NCBI RefSeq assembly: GCF_000382045.1
Contig: NZ_KB907458.1
Span: 124,001 to 188,000 of the forward strand
DNA from: Variovorax atrisoli 110B
GTDB taxonomy: Bacteria > Pseudomonadota > Gammaproteobacteria > Burkholderiales > Burkholderiaceae_C
Reading direction: 5' to 3'
DNA: 64,000 bases
In this document: one piece after another, positions 19,216 to 27,829 of the stretch
How positions within the stretch are numbered: the stretch's first letter is position 1
How the letters are laid out: every line of letters starts with the position of its first letter
Position numbers and translations under genes: made by a program
Notes under the pieces: generated by a model
What the model saw: the letters and a program-made list of their open reading frames with translations, nothing else
The model's database searches: none
What the model was told of the DNA's origin: nothing

Positions 19216-19256
19216 CGGACGGCCTCATCGGCCTGCCGGTCCGCCGTTTCTTTCTG
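19216..19256. terminator. Possible terminator between acyltransferase 2 and yacG
   Basis: CGGACGGC (19216-19223) pairs with GCC-G-GTCCG (19235-19243) with one bulged base, and is followed on the plus strand by the pyrimidine-rich CCGTTTCTTTC. It sits in the 55-base gap between convergent genes. Confidence 0.4.
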
Positions 19257-19257
19257 C

Positions 19258-19470
19258 TTACTGGATCTTGGGATCGCCGAAAGGCTCGTCGTCCGGTGGC
19301 GCCTCGGCCGGCATGCGGAATTCCTCGCTGGCCCAGGCGCCCAGGTCGATGCCCTTGCAGCGCGCGCTGCAGAAGGGCCGGTAGGCATTGCTGGGGGCGT
19401 AGATGCTGTCGCCGCCGCAGGTCGGGCAGCGCACGATGCGCTCGCCCCTTTCGTTCACGCCGACGGTCAT
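19258..19470 (-). CDS. yacG: DNA gyrase inhibitor / zinc protein YacG
   Basis: The 70-residue protein shows the YacG zinc-binding pattern CPTCGG (CxxC) and FCSARC (CxxxC), followed by the family segment IDLGAWASEEF. In E. coli YacG binds GyrB and inhibits gyrase. It overlaps the end of zapD by 4 bases (ATGA-type), so it is probably translationally coupled to it. The length and the acidic C-terminal tail are normal for the family. Confidence 0.93.
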   Translation of the reverse strand: MTVGVNERGERIVRCPTCGGDSIYAPSNAYRPFCSARCKGIDLGAWASEEFRMPAEAPPDDEPFGDPKIQ

Positions 19471-20222
19471 GCGCAGAGGGTGAGCTCGAAGGGCGCGTCT
19501 TCCGAGCTCTGTTGCAGGCGGTCGTCCTTGTCGTGGCGCATGAGGCGCACCGAGACCATGAGGCGGTTGCCGCTGATTTCAGGAATGAGCCCCAGCTTGG
19601 GGTCGATGCGCAGGCGCAGCAGCTGGAAGCTGCGGCCCTGGGGCAGGTTCTGCTGGAACTGGCCGTTGACCGCGATCACCTTGTAGGGCACGTCGGCGTC
19701 GCGCAGCAGCTTGAGCAGCAGGTAGATCGACGAGGCCAGCGGCGACAGCGTGTTCGACCAGCGCTCCAGGTCGGCGCGCCGGCTGGCGGCGGGGCGGTGC
19801 TGCCAGGCGTAGTAGGCAGGCAGGTCGAATTCGCAGGTGCCGCCCGGAATGCCGGCGCGGCTGCGGATGCTCATGAGCCACTCGTTCTCGGTCAGCGCCT
19901 GGCCGGCCTTGCCGGCGACGCTGTTGAGGGCGGCGAAGTTGCCTTCGAGCTGGCCGATGACCTGGTCGAGCACGGCCTCGGCGATCGCCGGATTGCCTCG
20001 GTAGCCGTTGAAGACGTTCTTGTGCTTGTCCAGGTCGCGCAGCACGTCGGCCTTGAGGTCGGCGCGCGCAGCGACGTCCATGATCTCGAAGATCGTGACC
20101 AGGGCGTAGTGGTGCGACAGGGGAGATTCGGCCGGCACCAGCTCGCCGAGGCGGCGGAACAGGTGCTCGAGCCGCAGGTACGTGCGGATGCGCTCGTTGA
20201 AGGGGTACTCGTAGAGGATCAC
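19467..20222 (-). CDS. zapD: Cell division protein ZapD
   Basis: The 251-residue protein matches the ZapD (DUF1342, YacF) family along its length, with landmarks ILYEYPFNERIRTYLRLEHL at the N-terminus and WQHRPAASRRADLERW in the centre. ZapD bundles FtsZ filaments at the septum. The start is a GTG at 20222, the only position giving the conserved N-terminus. In many proteobacteria coaE, zapD and yacG are adjacent; here two O-acylation genes separate zapD from coaE. The SGNH gene ends 30 bases upstream, so all may share a transcript. Confidence 0.93.
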   Translation of the reverse strand: MILYEYPFNERIRTYLRLEHLFRRLGELVPAESPLSHHYALVTIFEIMDVAARADLKADVLRDLDKHKNVFNGYRGNPAIAEAVLDQVIGQLEGNFAALNSVAGKAGQALTENEWLMSIRSRAGIPGGTCEFDLPAYYAWQHRPAASRRADLERWSNTLSPLASSIYLLLKLLRDADVPYKVIAVNGQFQQNLPQGRSFQLLRLRIDPKLGLIPEISGNRLMVSVRLMRHDKDDRLQQSSEDAPFELTLCA

Positions 20223-20252
20223 GCGTATCGGTTTTTCACGTCGGGTTCGGGC

Positions 20253-21287
20253 TCATTGCGTCTTGGGGGCCGGTGGCGGGAACACCTCGCGCACAGCCTC
20301 CAGCATACGCTCCCCGAAAAGAATGTAACCCCGGGTCGACACATGTGTCTCGTTGGCAGGAAAAAGATCCTTCATCTTGAAGCGATTCTGTTCTGCCAGC
20401 GCGAACAGGTCCGGTCCGATATTTTGCGGGTTGAACGCAGCCCGGAACTCGTCGGCATGGTTTTGTTGCAAATACACGCTGGTCTTGTTGGGCACGACCA
20501 TCCACACCACCTTGTAGGGCGCTGCGGTGCTCTCGAAGCGCTTCATGAACTTCGCGGATTCGGCCGTCAGCGCCGGATTGACGCGGTCCTCGGCGGTCAT
20601 CAGCAGCTTGTCGCAGGCGCGATGGCTGAACTGCTTGCAGCCGTCGGGCACCACGCGCGCGTCGATCAGCGGGCCCCAGCGCTCGGGCGTGTTGGTCCAG
20701 CTGTCGGAGGCCAGGATCTCCTTCGTGTTCTTGTAGGTCAGCCAGCCGCTGAGCAGCTGCGCGTCCCAGTTGAGCTGGAAGCCGGGGGCTGGCCTGGACG
20801 GGTTCTCGAAGGGCGGCGGCGTCGGCTTGAACGCGTGCTTCATGGTCCTGCACGACTCGGACTTCTCGATGCGGTCGGAAAGCAGCCGCTCGATGCTCTC
20901 GACGATCACCACCTTGCCCTTGAAGCCCGACTTCTGGAGCCAGCCCGAGAAGTCGTCGCAGAGCACGCCGCCCAGGTTGTCCCAGTGCGTGGTGGTGACC
21001 TTGTAGCCCGCGCCCACCAGCTTCGACTGCCAGGCGTAGCGCACCGAGAAGCTGTCGCCGATCACCAGGATGTCGGATTCGGTGATGGGCCAGGTCTTGA
21101 CGTCGGCGTCGGGAATGGGCGGCGGCGGCTCGTGCCAGCCGAACTCGCGCTCGGAAATGCGCCCGATGCGGGTCAGGTCGCCGTACGGAATGGGCGTGAG
21201 CAGGCTGACGAGCAGCAAGGCGCAGCACACCAGGTAGCCCGCGGCGAAGATGCGAAGCCAGGTCTTGGCCGATTTCGTGTCTTCCAT
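20253..21287 (-). CDS. AlgJ/AlgX-like SGNH protein, partner of the MBOAT acyltransferase
   Basis: The 344-residue protein has one N-terminal membrane anchor or signal segment (about residues 10-30, WLRIFAAGYLVCCALLLVS) and a periplasmic SGNH-type domain. The nucleophile block is DILVIGDSFSVRYAW and the late catalytic histidine probably lies in NETHVSTRGYILFGERML. The arrangement after an AlgI-like MBOAT gene matches alginate-type O-acetylation machinery, where AlgI moves acetyl across the membrane and AlgJ/AlgX passes it to the polymer. The ATG at 21287 is preferred over an upstream in-frame extension that overlaps the repeat. The glycan is unknown; no alginate synthesis genes are in the window. 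Confidence 0.8.
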   Translation of the reverse strand: MEDTKSAKTWLRIFAAGYLVCCALLLVSLLTPIPYGDLTRIGRISEREFGWHEPPPPIPDADVKTWPITESDILVIGDSFSVRYAWQSKLVGAGYKVTTTHWDNLGGVLCDDFSGWLQKSGFKGKVVIVESIERLLSDRIEKSESCRTMKHAFKPTPPPFENPSRPAPGFQLNWDAQLLSGWLTYKNTKEILASDSWTNTPERWGPLIDARVVPDGCKQFSHRACDKLLMTAEDRVNPALTAESAKFMKRFESTAAPYKVVWMVVPNKTSVYLQQNHADEFRAAFNPQNIGPDLFALAEQNRFKMKDLFPANETHVSTRGYILFGERMLEAVREVFPPPAPKTQ

Positions 21288-21349
21288 CTCAGCCCCCCAC
21301 CGCGCTCCGCCTGATCTGCGCTGCATGAATCGAGCGCGCTCCACTCGCG

Positions 21350-21441
21350 GGACGCCGTGGAACCGGCTTTGCCGGGCCACCGGCGTCGCCCCCGGCGAGG
21401 GGGTTGGAGAAGCGACACGAATTGCGCGAAGCCTGGGGGAG
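21350..21441 (-). repeat. Intercistronic structured repeat, copy 3 (MBOAT-SGNH)
   Basis: On the minus strand it reads CCCCCAGGCTTCGCGCAATTCGTG, a CCCCCTCGCCGGGGG hairpin, a CCGGC-AAA-GCCGG hairpin and TTCCACGGCGT. It lies between two co-directional genes and in the same sense as their transcription. Confidence 0.7.
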
Positions 21442-21448
21442 TTTCATT

Positions 21449-22942
21449 TCAGAACTGGAAATAGAGGAAGGGGCTGTAGCTGCCGAACTTCGACACGCAC
21501 AGGCCAAACAGGTAGACGCAGCCCAGGCCGGTGACCCAGGTGGCCAGGCGCTGCAGGCGCGGGCGACCGGCCAGGCCTGCGACCGCAGGAATCCAGCGGT
21601 CGAGCGTGATCGTGGGCGGCAGCGCCAGGCAGATCACGATGGCCACGAGCAGAGTCTGGAAGAACTCGGGCTTGCGGAACGGCACGCGGAATTCGCTGAA
21701 GGCCGACACAGGGGCACCGTGCATGCCCAGCATGCCCTTGTAGATCTCGATGGCGGCCGACATGCTGTCGGCGCGGAACACCACCCAGGCGATCATCACG
21801 CAGACGAAGGTGATGAACCATCCGATCACGCGGCCGTACCAGGTGGTCTCGGTCCTGCCGCGCCGCACCTTGGCGTTCCAGAAGTGGTTGACCATCAGGT
21901 AGAAGCCGTGCAGCGCGCCCCAGATCACGAAGGTCCAGGCGGCGCCGTGCCACAGGCCGCCCAGCAGCATGGTCAGGAACAGGTTGATGTAGCGCCGCGC
22001 CGGGCCCTTGCGGTTGCCGCCCAGCGGCACGTAGAGGTAGTCGCGCAGGAAGGTCGACAGCGAGATGTGCCAGCGCCGCCAGAACTCGATCATGTTGGTC
22101 GACTTGTAGGGCGAGCGGAAGTTGAGCGGCAGCTGCACCCCGACGCACAGCGACAGGCCCACGGCCATGTCGGAGTAGCCCGAGAAGTCGAAGTAGATCT
22201 GCATCGTGTACGCCAGCACCCCGAACCACGCCGTGTACAGGGAAGGCATCACGCCTTCGTGCACGCCCTTGAACATCATGTCGGCGTACTGGCCCATCGG
22301 GTCGGCGATCAGCATCTTCTTGCCCAGGCCGAAGACGAAGATGCCCAGGCCCAGCGCGATGTTGTTGGCGTTGATCCGGTAGGTGGCCGGGTTGTTGAAC
22401 TGCGGCATCATCTGCGCGTGATGCAGCACGGGGCCCGCGATCAGGTGCGGGAAGTAGGTCACGAACAGCACGTAGTGGATGAAGCTGCGCTCGTGCACCT
22501 TGCCCTGCCAGCAGTCGACCAGGAAGGCGATCTGGGTGAAGGTATAGAACGAGATGCCGATCGGCAGGACGATGTGCACCAGGTCGATCTGCGGCAGGCC
22601 CGCAGCGGCCAACCCGGCATCGATGTTCTCGAGGAAGAAGTTGGCGTACTTGAAGACCGCCAGCACCCCGAGGTTGACCACCAGCGCGACGATCAGCAGC
22701 GTCTTGCGGTACTTGTCCTCGCGGCTGGGCGAGGGGGTGAGCCGCAGCCCGAACCAGTAGTTGACGCAGATCGACCCCAGCAGCAGCGGAAGCGCCTTGA
22801 CGCTCCACCAGCCATAGAAGAAGAGGGAGGCCAGTGCCAGGAACCCCGCCGCCGACCGGGGGCTGCGCGCACCGATCAGGAAGAAGCCGATCAGGACCAG
22901 CGGGAAGAAAACGAAGATGAAGGGGTACGAATTGAAAAGCAT
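21449..22942 (-). CDS. MBOAT-family O-acyltransferase (AlgI-like)
   Basis: The 497-residue multi-spanning membrane protein shows classical AlgI features: an N-terminal LFNSYPFIFVFFP segment, PIGISFYTFTQIAFLVD, IYFDFSGYSDMAVG, the WRRWHISLSTFLRDYLY motif and the conserved histidine in GGLWHGAAWTF (about residue 330). MBOAT proteins of this type feed acetyl groups from cytoplasmic donors to periplasmic SGNH partners. It is followed by such a partner after a gap occupied by a repeat copy. It starts 69 bases after coaE. A TTGACG at 22999-23004 (minus strand) could be a -35 element for an own promoter, without a good -10. Confidence 0.93.
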   Translation of the reverse strand: MLFNSYPFIFVFFPLVLIGFFLIGARSPRSAAGFLALASLFFYGWWSVKALPLLLGSICVNYWFGLRLTPSPSREDKYRKTLLIVALVVNLGVLAVFKYANFFLENIDAGLAAAGLPQIDLVHIVLPIGISFYTFTQIAFLVDCWQGKVHERSFIHYVLFVTYFPHLIAGPVLHHAQMMPQFNNPATYRINANNIALGLGIFVFGLGKKMLIADPMGQYADMMFKGVHEGVMPSLYTAWFGVLAYTMQIYFDFSGYSDMAVGLSLCVGVQLPLNFRSPYKSTNMIEFWRRWHISLSTFLRDYLYVPLGGNRKGPARRYINLFLTMLLGGLWHGAAWTFVIWGALHGFYLMVNHFWNAKVRRGRTETTWYGRVIGWFITFVCVMIAWVVFRADSMSAAIEIYKGMLGMHGAPVSAFSEFRVPFRKPEFFQTLLVAIVICLALPPTITLDRWIPAVAGLAGRPRLQRLATWVTGLGCVYLFGLCVSKFGSYSPFLYFQF

Positions 22943-23011
22943 CGTGAGGGGCGCTTGGGCATGCGCCGTTTGACGTGATCGTCCTTTTGCCGTCGCGGCG
23001 TCAACCCCAAA

Positions 23012-23623
23012 TTATCGCGTGCCCGACTTAGCCCACCTTTCCCAGAAACCCCGGACCTCCTGAGCGAGTTCCTCCAGGGTCAGGGACTCGTTGTAGATCA
23101 CGGCATCCGCCGCCGCCCGGCGCGCCCGTCGGGTGGCCTGCTGCGCGATCACCGCCTTGACCGCCTCCGGCGCCCAGCCGGAGCGTGCAACGACGCGTTT
23201 CAACTGTGTTTCCTCGGTGGCGTCGACCACCAGCACCCGGTCGACGATGGCGCGCCAGCGCCCAGACTCGACCAGCAGGGGAACGTCGAACACGACGACC
23301 GCATCCTCGCCGGCGGCCGCGGCCTGCCGCTGGGTTTCGGCTCCGATCAGCGGATGGAGGATGGATTCGAGCCGGGCCTTGGCGCCTGCGTCCGCGAACA
23401 CGATCTGGCGCATGGCGGCACGGTCCAGGCCGCCGGCCGCGTCGATGACGCCAGGGCCGAAGGCGGCCTCCAGCGCGGGCATCGCGATGCCGCCCGGCAG
23501 TGCGATGGACCGCGCGATGGCGTCCGTGTCCACGAGAACCGCTCCCTGGGCCACCAGAAGGCCGGCGACGGTGCTCTTGCCGCTGCCGATACCGCCCGTC
23601 AGGCCGATGCGCCGCACCACCAT
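23012..23623 (-). CDS. coaE: Dephospho-CoA kinase CoaE
   Basis: The 203-residue protein starts with the P-loop IGLTGGIGSGKSTVA (about residues 6-20) and shows the CoaE segments VDTDAIARS and VVFDVPLLVESG. It phosphorylates dephospho-CoA in the last step of CoA synthesis. It follows pilD after 7 bases at the end of the pilB-pilC-pilD run, the usual betaproteobacterial arrangement. Because CoA thioesters feed the neighbouring acyltransferases, the linkage is suggestive, but the conserved order explains the position well enough. Confidence 0.96.
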   Translation of the reverse strand: MVVRRIGLTGGIGSGKSTVAGLLVAQGAVLVDTDAIARSIALPGGIAMPALEAAFGPGVIDAAGGLDRAAMRQIVFADAGAKARLESILHPLIGAETQRQAAAAGEDAVVVFDVPLLVESGRWRAIVDRVLVVDATEETQLKRVVARSGWAPEAVKAVIAQQATRRARRAAADAVIYNESLTLEELAQEVRGFWERWAKSGTR

Positions 23624-23630
23624 GCGGATG

Positions 23631-24596
23631 TCAGCGGATCAGTGCGCCCAGGGGGAAGGCGAACGGAATCCACTGCCTCACGACTTCGGGGCCAGCCGCC
23701 AGGCAGACGAGGCCCGCGCCGGCCAGGAAGGGGCCGAAGGCGATCGGGATGTCCTTGTGCGCCAGCTTGCCGGCGACGCGCAATGCGATGCCGATCACCG
23801 CGCCCACCAGCGAAGAGACGAGGATGATCGCGATGAGGTAGTCGGCGCCGAGCCATGCACCCAGCGCAGCCAGCAGCTTGAAGTCTCCATAGCCCATGCC
23901 TTCCTTGCCCGTGACCAGGCGAAAGGCATGGTACACAAGCCACAGGCTCAGGTAGCCGAACACGGCACCCCAGACGGCGGAACCCAGGGAGACGCCGGTC
24001 CAGCCCATGGCCGCGCCGATCAGCCCAAGCCACAGCAAGGGGTAGTTGAGCGAATCGGGCAGGAACTGCGTGTCGAAATCGATCAGGAACTGGCAGATCA
24101 GGAGGGCCCCGAACGCAGCCCACAGCGCCCCGGCGGGCGTGATGCCGAAACGCCAGGCGCACAGGGCGAACAGGGCGCCGGAGATCAGCTCGACCAGCGG
24201 ATAGCGCAGGCTGATCGGAGTCTTGCACGAAGAGCAGCGCCCGCGCAGCACGGCGTAGCTCAGCACGGGGATGTTCTCGTACCAGCGGATCAGGTGGCCG
24301 CAGGCACCGCAGCGCGAAGCAGGGCGCATCAGGTCGAAGGGAGGCTGCTTCTCTACGAGCTCGGCGGCCTTGTCGGCCGCGGCCTCCAACCCCGCGGGTG
24401 CCGCGACCTTCGGCCCGAAGGCGAGCGTCCACAGCGACGGCGCCTCCTTGGAGGACATCAGATTGGCGACTGCGTCGGCGAGCCATTCCCGATACATCAT
24501 CACCGGCACGCGGTAGATGACGACGTTCAGGAAGCTTCCGATCAACAACCCCAGGACACCGGCGAAAGCGGTGTCGAACTCCCGCGAAACCAGCAT
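23631..24596 (-). CDS. pilD: Prepilin peptidase / N-methyltransferase PilD
   Basis: The 321-residue inner-membrane protein has the cytoplasmic tetracysteine domain (CGACGHL and CSSC, about residues 96-126) and both aspartyl protease motifs, one in LIDFDTQFLPD and one in GMGYGDFKLL. PilD cleaves and N-methylates type IV prepilins and type II pseudopilins. Between the first helix and the tetracysteine region there is an insertion of about 40 residues rich in Ala, Glu and Lys. The ATG at 24596 shares one base with the pilC stop, so the two are coupled. Confidence 0.95.
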   Translation of the reverse strand: MLVSREFDTAFAGVLGLLIGSFLNVVIYRVPVMMYREWLADAVANLMSSKEAPSLWTLAFGPKVAAPAGLEAAADKAAELVEKQPPFDLMRPASRCGACGHLIRWYENIPVLSYAVLRGRCSSCKTPISLRYPLVELISGALFALCAWRFGITPAGALWAAFGALLICQFLIDFDTQFLPDSLNYPLLWLGLIGAAMGWTGVSLGSAVWGAVFGYLSLWLVYHAFRLVTGKEGMGYGDFKLLAALGAWLGADYLIAIILVSSLVGAVIGIALRVAGKLAHKDIPIAFGPFLAGAGLVCLAAGPEVVRQWIPFAFPLGALIR

Positions 24597-25825
24597 CAAA
24601 CGACCTGGCCGAGCTTGAAGATGGGCAGGTACATGGACACCACGATGCCGCCGATGATCGTGCCGAGGAAGACGATGATGATCGGCTCCATCAGGCTGGA
24701 GAGACCGGCGACCATGTCGTCCACCTCGGATTCATAGAAGTCGGCGGCCTTGCCGAGCATGTGGTCGATGGAGCCGGATTCCTCGCCGATGGCGGTCATC
24801 TGGATCACCATGGACGGGAACAGGTTGGCGTTGGTCATGGCTGCCGTGAGGCTGGTGCCGGTGGACACCTCCTGCTGGATCTTCGCCGTGGCGTCGCCGT
24901 AGACGGTGTTGCCCGAAGCGCCGCCCACGGAGTCGAGCGCTTCGACCAGCGGGACGCCGGCGGCGAACATGGTGGCGAGGGTGCGGGTCCAGCGGGCGAC
25001 GCAGGATTTTTCGATGAGGACGCCGAAGACAGGGATCCTCAGCAGCAGGCGGTCCATCGTTCTTTGGACGCGCTCGTTGCGTTTCCAGGCCTGCATGAAG
25101 AAGTAGAGCCCCCCACCGATGCCGCCGAAAATAAGCCACCAATAGGAAACGAAGAACTCGCTGATACCGATCACGATCAGTGTTGGCGCAGGCAGGTCGG
25201 CGCCAAAAGACGTGAACACCTCCTTGAACGCGGGGATCACGAAGATCATGATGATGGCGATCACGATGAATGCCACCACGATCACCGAGATCGGATACAT
25301 CAGCGCCGACTTGATCTTCGACTTGATCGCCTCGGTCTTCTCCATGTAGGTGGCCAGCCGGTCCAGCAGTTCTTCCAGAATACCGGCCGCTTCGCCAGCC
25401 TCCACCAGGTTGCAATACAGGTTGTCGAAGTACTTCGGGAACTTGCGGAATGCGGAGGACAGCGAGCTACCAGTTTCCACGTCGCTGCGAATGTCATTGA
25501 GCAGCTTGGCTACGCTTGGATTCGCATTACCGCGTCCCACGATATCGAAGGACTGCATCAGCGGCACGCCCGCCTTCATCATCGTGGCCAGCTGGCGCGT
25601 GAAGATCGCGATGTCCTTCGGCTTGATCGCCTTGCCCGAGCGCATGCGGCGCTTCTTGATCTTGGAGGCGAGCACGCCCTGGCGGCGCAGCGCGGCCTGC
25701 ACCTGGTTCTCGCCAGCCGCACGAAGTTCGCCGCGTACCAGCTTGCCGTTGCGGTCCTTGCCTTCCCACTCGAAGACATATTCCTTGTGGGTGGGCTGGG
25801 TGCGGGAGGATGCAACTGTAGCCAT
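24596..25825 (-). CDS. pilC: Type IV pilus inner-membrane platform protein PilC
   Basis: The 409-residue protein has the two GspF/PilC domains (about 75-200 and 280-400) each followed by membrane helices, with the motifs FTRQLATMMKAGVPLMQ in the first and the parallel WTRTLATMFAAGVPL in the second. PilC anchors the assembly ATPase PilB and the pilus base. It follows pilB after 26 bases and overlaps pilD by one base. Length and organisation are normal. Confidence 0.96.
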   Translation of the reverse strand: MATVASSRTQPTHKEYVFEWEGKDRNGKLVRGELRAAGENQVQAALRRQGVLASKIKKRRMRSGKAIKPKDIAIFTRQLATMMKAGVPLMQSFDIVGRGNANPSVAKLLNDIRSDVETGSSLSSAFRKFPKYFDNLYCNLVEAGEAAGILEELLDRLATYMEKTEAIKSKIKSALMYPISVIVVAFIVIAIIMIFVIPAFKEVFTSFGADLPAPTLIVIGISEFFVSYWWLIFGGIGGGLYFFMQAWKRNERVQRTMDRLLLRIPVFGVLIEKSCVARWTRTLATMFAAGVPLVEALDSVGGASGNTVYGDATAKIQQEVSTGTSLTAAMTNANLFPSMVIQMTAIGEESGSIDHMLGKAADFYESEVDDMVAGLSSLMEPIIIVFLGTIIGGIVVSMYLPIFKLGQVV

Positions 25826-25851
25826 TCGATCTCCGGTGTTCGGTATGTTCG

Positions 25852-27585
25852 TTATTCGTTGGTGCAGGCCACCACTTCTTCCAGCGAAGTGAGACCTTGC
25901 ATGACCTTGCGCAGGCCCGACTGCCGCAGGGAGCGCACGCCCTCGGCCTCGGACTGCAGGGCGATGTCGAGCGCGCTGCCGTCGCGCAGGATGATTTCCT
26001 GGATGGCTTCCGAGATCGGCATCACCTGGTAGATGCCGACGCGGCCCTTGTAGCCGCTGTTGCAGGCGGAGCAGCCGACGGGGCGGTAGGGCTTCCAGGA
26101 TCCGTCCAGCTCCTCTTCCTTGAAGCCGGCGTCCAGCAGCGTTTCACGCGGAATGTCGGCCGGGAGCTTGCAGACCGTGCACAGGCGGCGCGCGAGGCGC
26201 TGGGCGGTGATCAGGATCACGCTCGACGCGATGTTGAACGGTGCGATGCCCATGTTGCGCATCCGCGTGAGCGTGGTGGGCGCGTCGTTGGTGTGCAGCG
26301 TGGATAGCACGAGGTGGCCGGTCTGCGCAGCCTTGATCGAGATGTCGGCGGTTTCCAGGTCGCGGATTTCGCCGACCATGATGATGTCGGGATCCTGGCG
26401 CAGGAAGGCGCGCAGCGCGGCCGCGAAGGTCAGGCCCGCGCGCTCGTTGACGTTCACCTGGTTGACGCCGGGCAGGTTGATTTCGGACGGGTCTTCGGCC
26501 GTCGCGATGTTCACGCCCGGCTGGTTCAGCAGGTTCAGGCAGGTATAGAGCGACACCGTCTTGCCCGAGCCCGTGGGGCCGGTGACGAGCACCATGCCAT
26601 AGGGACGGCCGATCGCATGCAACAGTCGCGCCTTCTCGTCCGCGTCGTAGCCCAGGGCGTCGATGCCCAGCCGTGCGCTGCTCGGGTCGAGAATACGCAC
26701 GACGATCTTCTCGCCGAAGAGCGTGGGCAGCGTGCTCACGCGGAAATCGATCACGCGGTCGGGCCCGATCTTGAGCTTCATGCGGCCGTCCTGCGGCACG
26801 CGCTTCTCGGAGATGTCGAGCCGGGAGATGACCTTGATGCGCGAGGCCAGCTTGTCCTTGATGACGGTCGGCGGGCTGGCCACCTCGCGCAGTTCGCCGT
26901 CGATGCGGAAACGCACGCGGTAGTTGTGTTCGTACGGTTCGAAGTGGATGTCCGATGCCCGCATGCTGACGGCGTCCAGCAGCATCTTGTGCAGGAAACG
27001 CACGACCGGTGCGTCTTCGACTTCGGCGATGGCCTGGTCGTTGCTCTCGTTCGCAGTCTCGGCGGAAACCTCGTCGAACTCGAACTCGCTGCCGACGATG
27101 CTGTTGATGGTCTCCGCCGCGCTGACCGCGGCGGCCTCGATCATCCGCGACAGCTTGTCGTACTCGGCGATGACCCAGTCGACGCCCATCTGCGAGGCGA
27201 ACTTGATCTTCTCGGCCGCCTGTTGGTCTGAAGGATCGGCCGTCGCGACGATCAGGCGATTGTTGCGCTTGCTGAGGACGACGATGCGATACGCCTGGCA
27301 CAGCTTCGGGTCGACCAGGTCCTTCGGCAGGCGCTGCGGATCGATGGCGTCCAGATCGAGCAGCGGGGCGCCGAAGGCGGAGGAAAGCGTATGGGCGAGG
27401 TCGGCTGCCGATACGGCGCCGGAGCCGGTCAGCTCGGCGATGAAGCTTGTGCGAGCAGTAAGAGACTTCTGATAGATGTCCTCGGCAGCCTTGGCGGGAA
27501 GCTTGCCGGCCGAAACCAGGGCGCGCGCAAGCCCTGGCAGGGCTATTTGCGAAGGTTCTTTAACAGGAAGTTCGGCTGCAGCCAT
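25852..27585 (-). CDS. pilB: Type IV pilus assembly ATPase PilB
   Basis: The 577-residue cytoplasmic ATPase has an N-terminal MshE-type domain (about 1-150), Walker A GPTGSGKTVSLY (about 337-348), an Asp box, Walker B DIIMVGEIRD and the zinc tetracysteine elements CTVCKLP and CSAC near the C-terminus. It powers pilus extension. It is the first gene of pilB-pilC-pilD-coaE. The 116 bases between it and the tRNA gene are AT-rich and probably contain its promoter. Pilin and retraction ATPase genes are not in the window. Confidence 0.96.
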   Translation of the reverse strand: MAAAELPVKEPSQIALPGLARALVSAGKLPAKAAEDIYQKSLTARTSFIAELTGSGAVSAADLAHTLSSAFGAPLLDLDAIDPQRLPKDLVDPKLCQAYRIVVLSKRNNRLIVATADPSDQQAAEKIKFASQMGVDWVIAEYDKLSRMIEAAAVSAAETINSIVGSEFEFDEVSAETANESNDQAIAEVEDAPVVRFLHKMLLDAVSMRASDIHFEPYEHNYRVRFRIDGELREVASPPTVIKDKLASRIKVISRLDISEKRVPQDGRMKLKIGPDRVIDFRVSTLPTLFGEKIVVRILDPSSARLGIDALGYDADEKARLLHAIGRPYGMVLVTGPTGSGKTVSLYTCLNLLNQPGVNIATAEDPSEINLPGVNQVNVNERAGLTFAAALRAFLRQDPDIIMVGEIRDLETADISIKAAQTGHLVLSTLHTNDAPTTLTRMRNMGIAPFNIASSVILITAQRLARRLCTVCKLPADIPRETLLDAGFKEEELDGSWKPYRPVGCSACNSGYKGRVGIYQVMPISEAIQEIILRDGSALDIALQSEAEGVRSLRQSGLRKVMQGLTSLEEVVACTNE

Positions 27586-27701
27586 TCAGCGAGTGAAAAA
27601 GATGTGAAAAATTGCTTCACGATCATCGCTGAACAGTCCTGTGCTGTAAATCGCTACACAGCAACAGGCTGGCCATTTGTCGATTAATGCCAGCCAAAGG
27701 C

Positions 27702-27778
27702 TGGTCGGGGTGAGAGGATTCGAACCTCCGGCCTCTACGTCCCGAACGTAGCGCTCTACCAGGCTAAGCTACACCCCG
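27702..27778 (-). tRNA. tRNA-Pro (anticodon CGG)
   Basis: The minus strand folds as a 77-base cloverleaf. The acceptor stem CGGGGTG pairs with CACCCCG, the anticodon arm is CTACG-TTCGGGA-CGTAG with anticodon CGG, the T arm contains GGTTCGAATCC, and the 3' CCA is encoded (27702-27704). It reads CCG codons, which are very frequent in this GC-rich genome. It lies between pilB and ispB, a tRNA locus that is common in this lineage. No integrase or att-like duplication is seen beside it. Confidence 0.96.
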
Positions 27779-27829
27779 ATGGTTGCAAGAAAGAAGAAGT
27801 CGTCCTAGATGCCAACTCAGGAGAGGTGT

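Noticed and set aside
15205..22942. Considered as a mobile element carrying O-antigen modification genes
   Set aside because: No transposase, integrase, terminal repeats or composition shift is visible; the genes have the same GC-rich codon use as their neighbours.
27586..27829. tRNA-Pro flank considered as an integration site for a genomic island
   Set aside because: No integrase, no repeated tRNA 3' end and only conserved chromosomal genes (pilB, ispB) on both sides.
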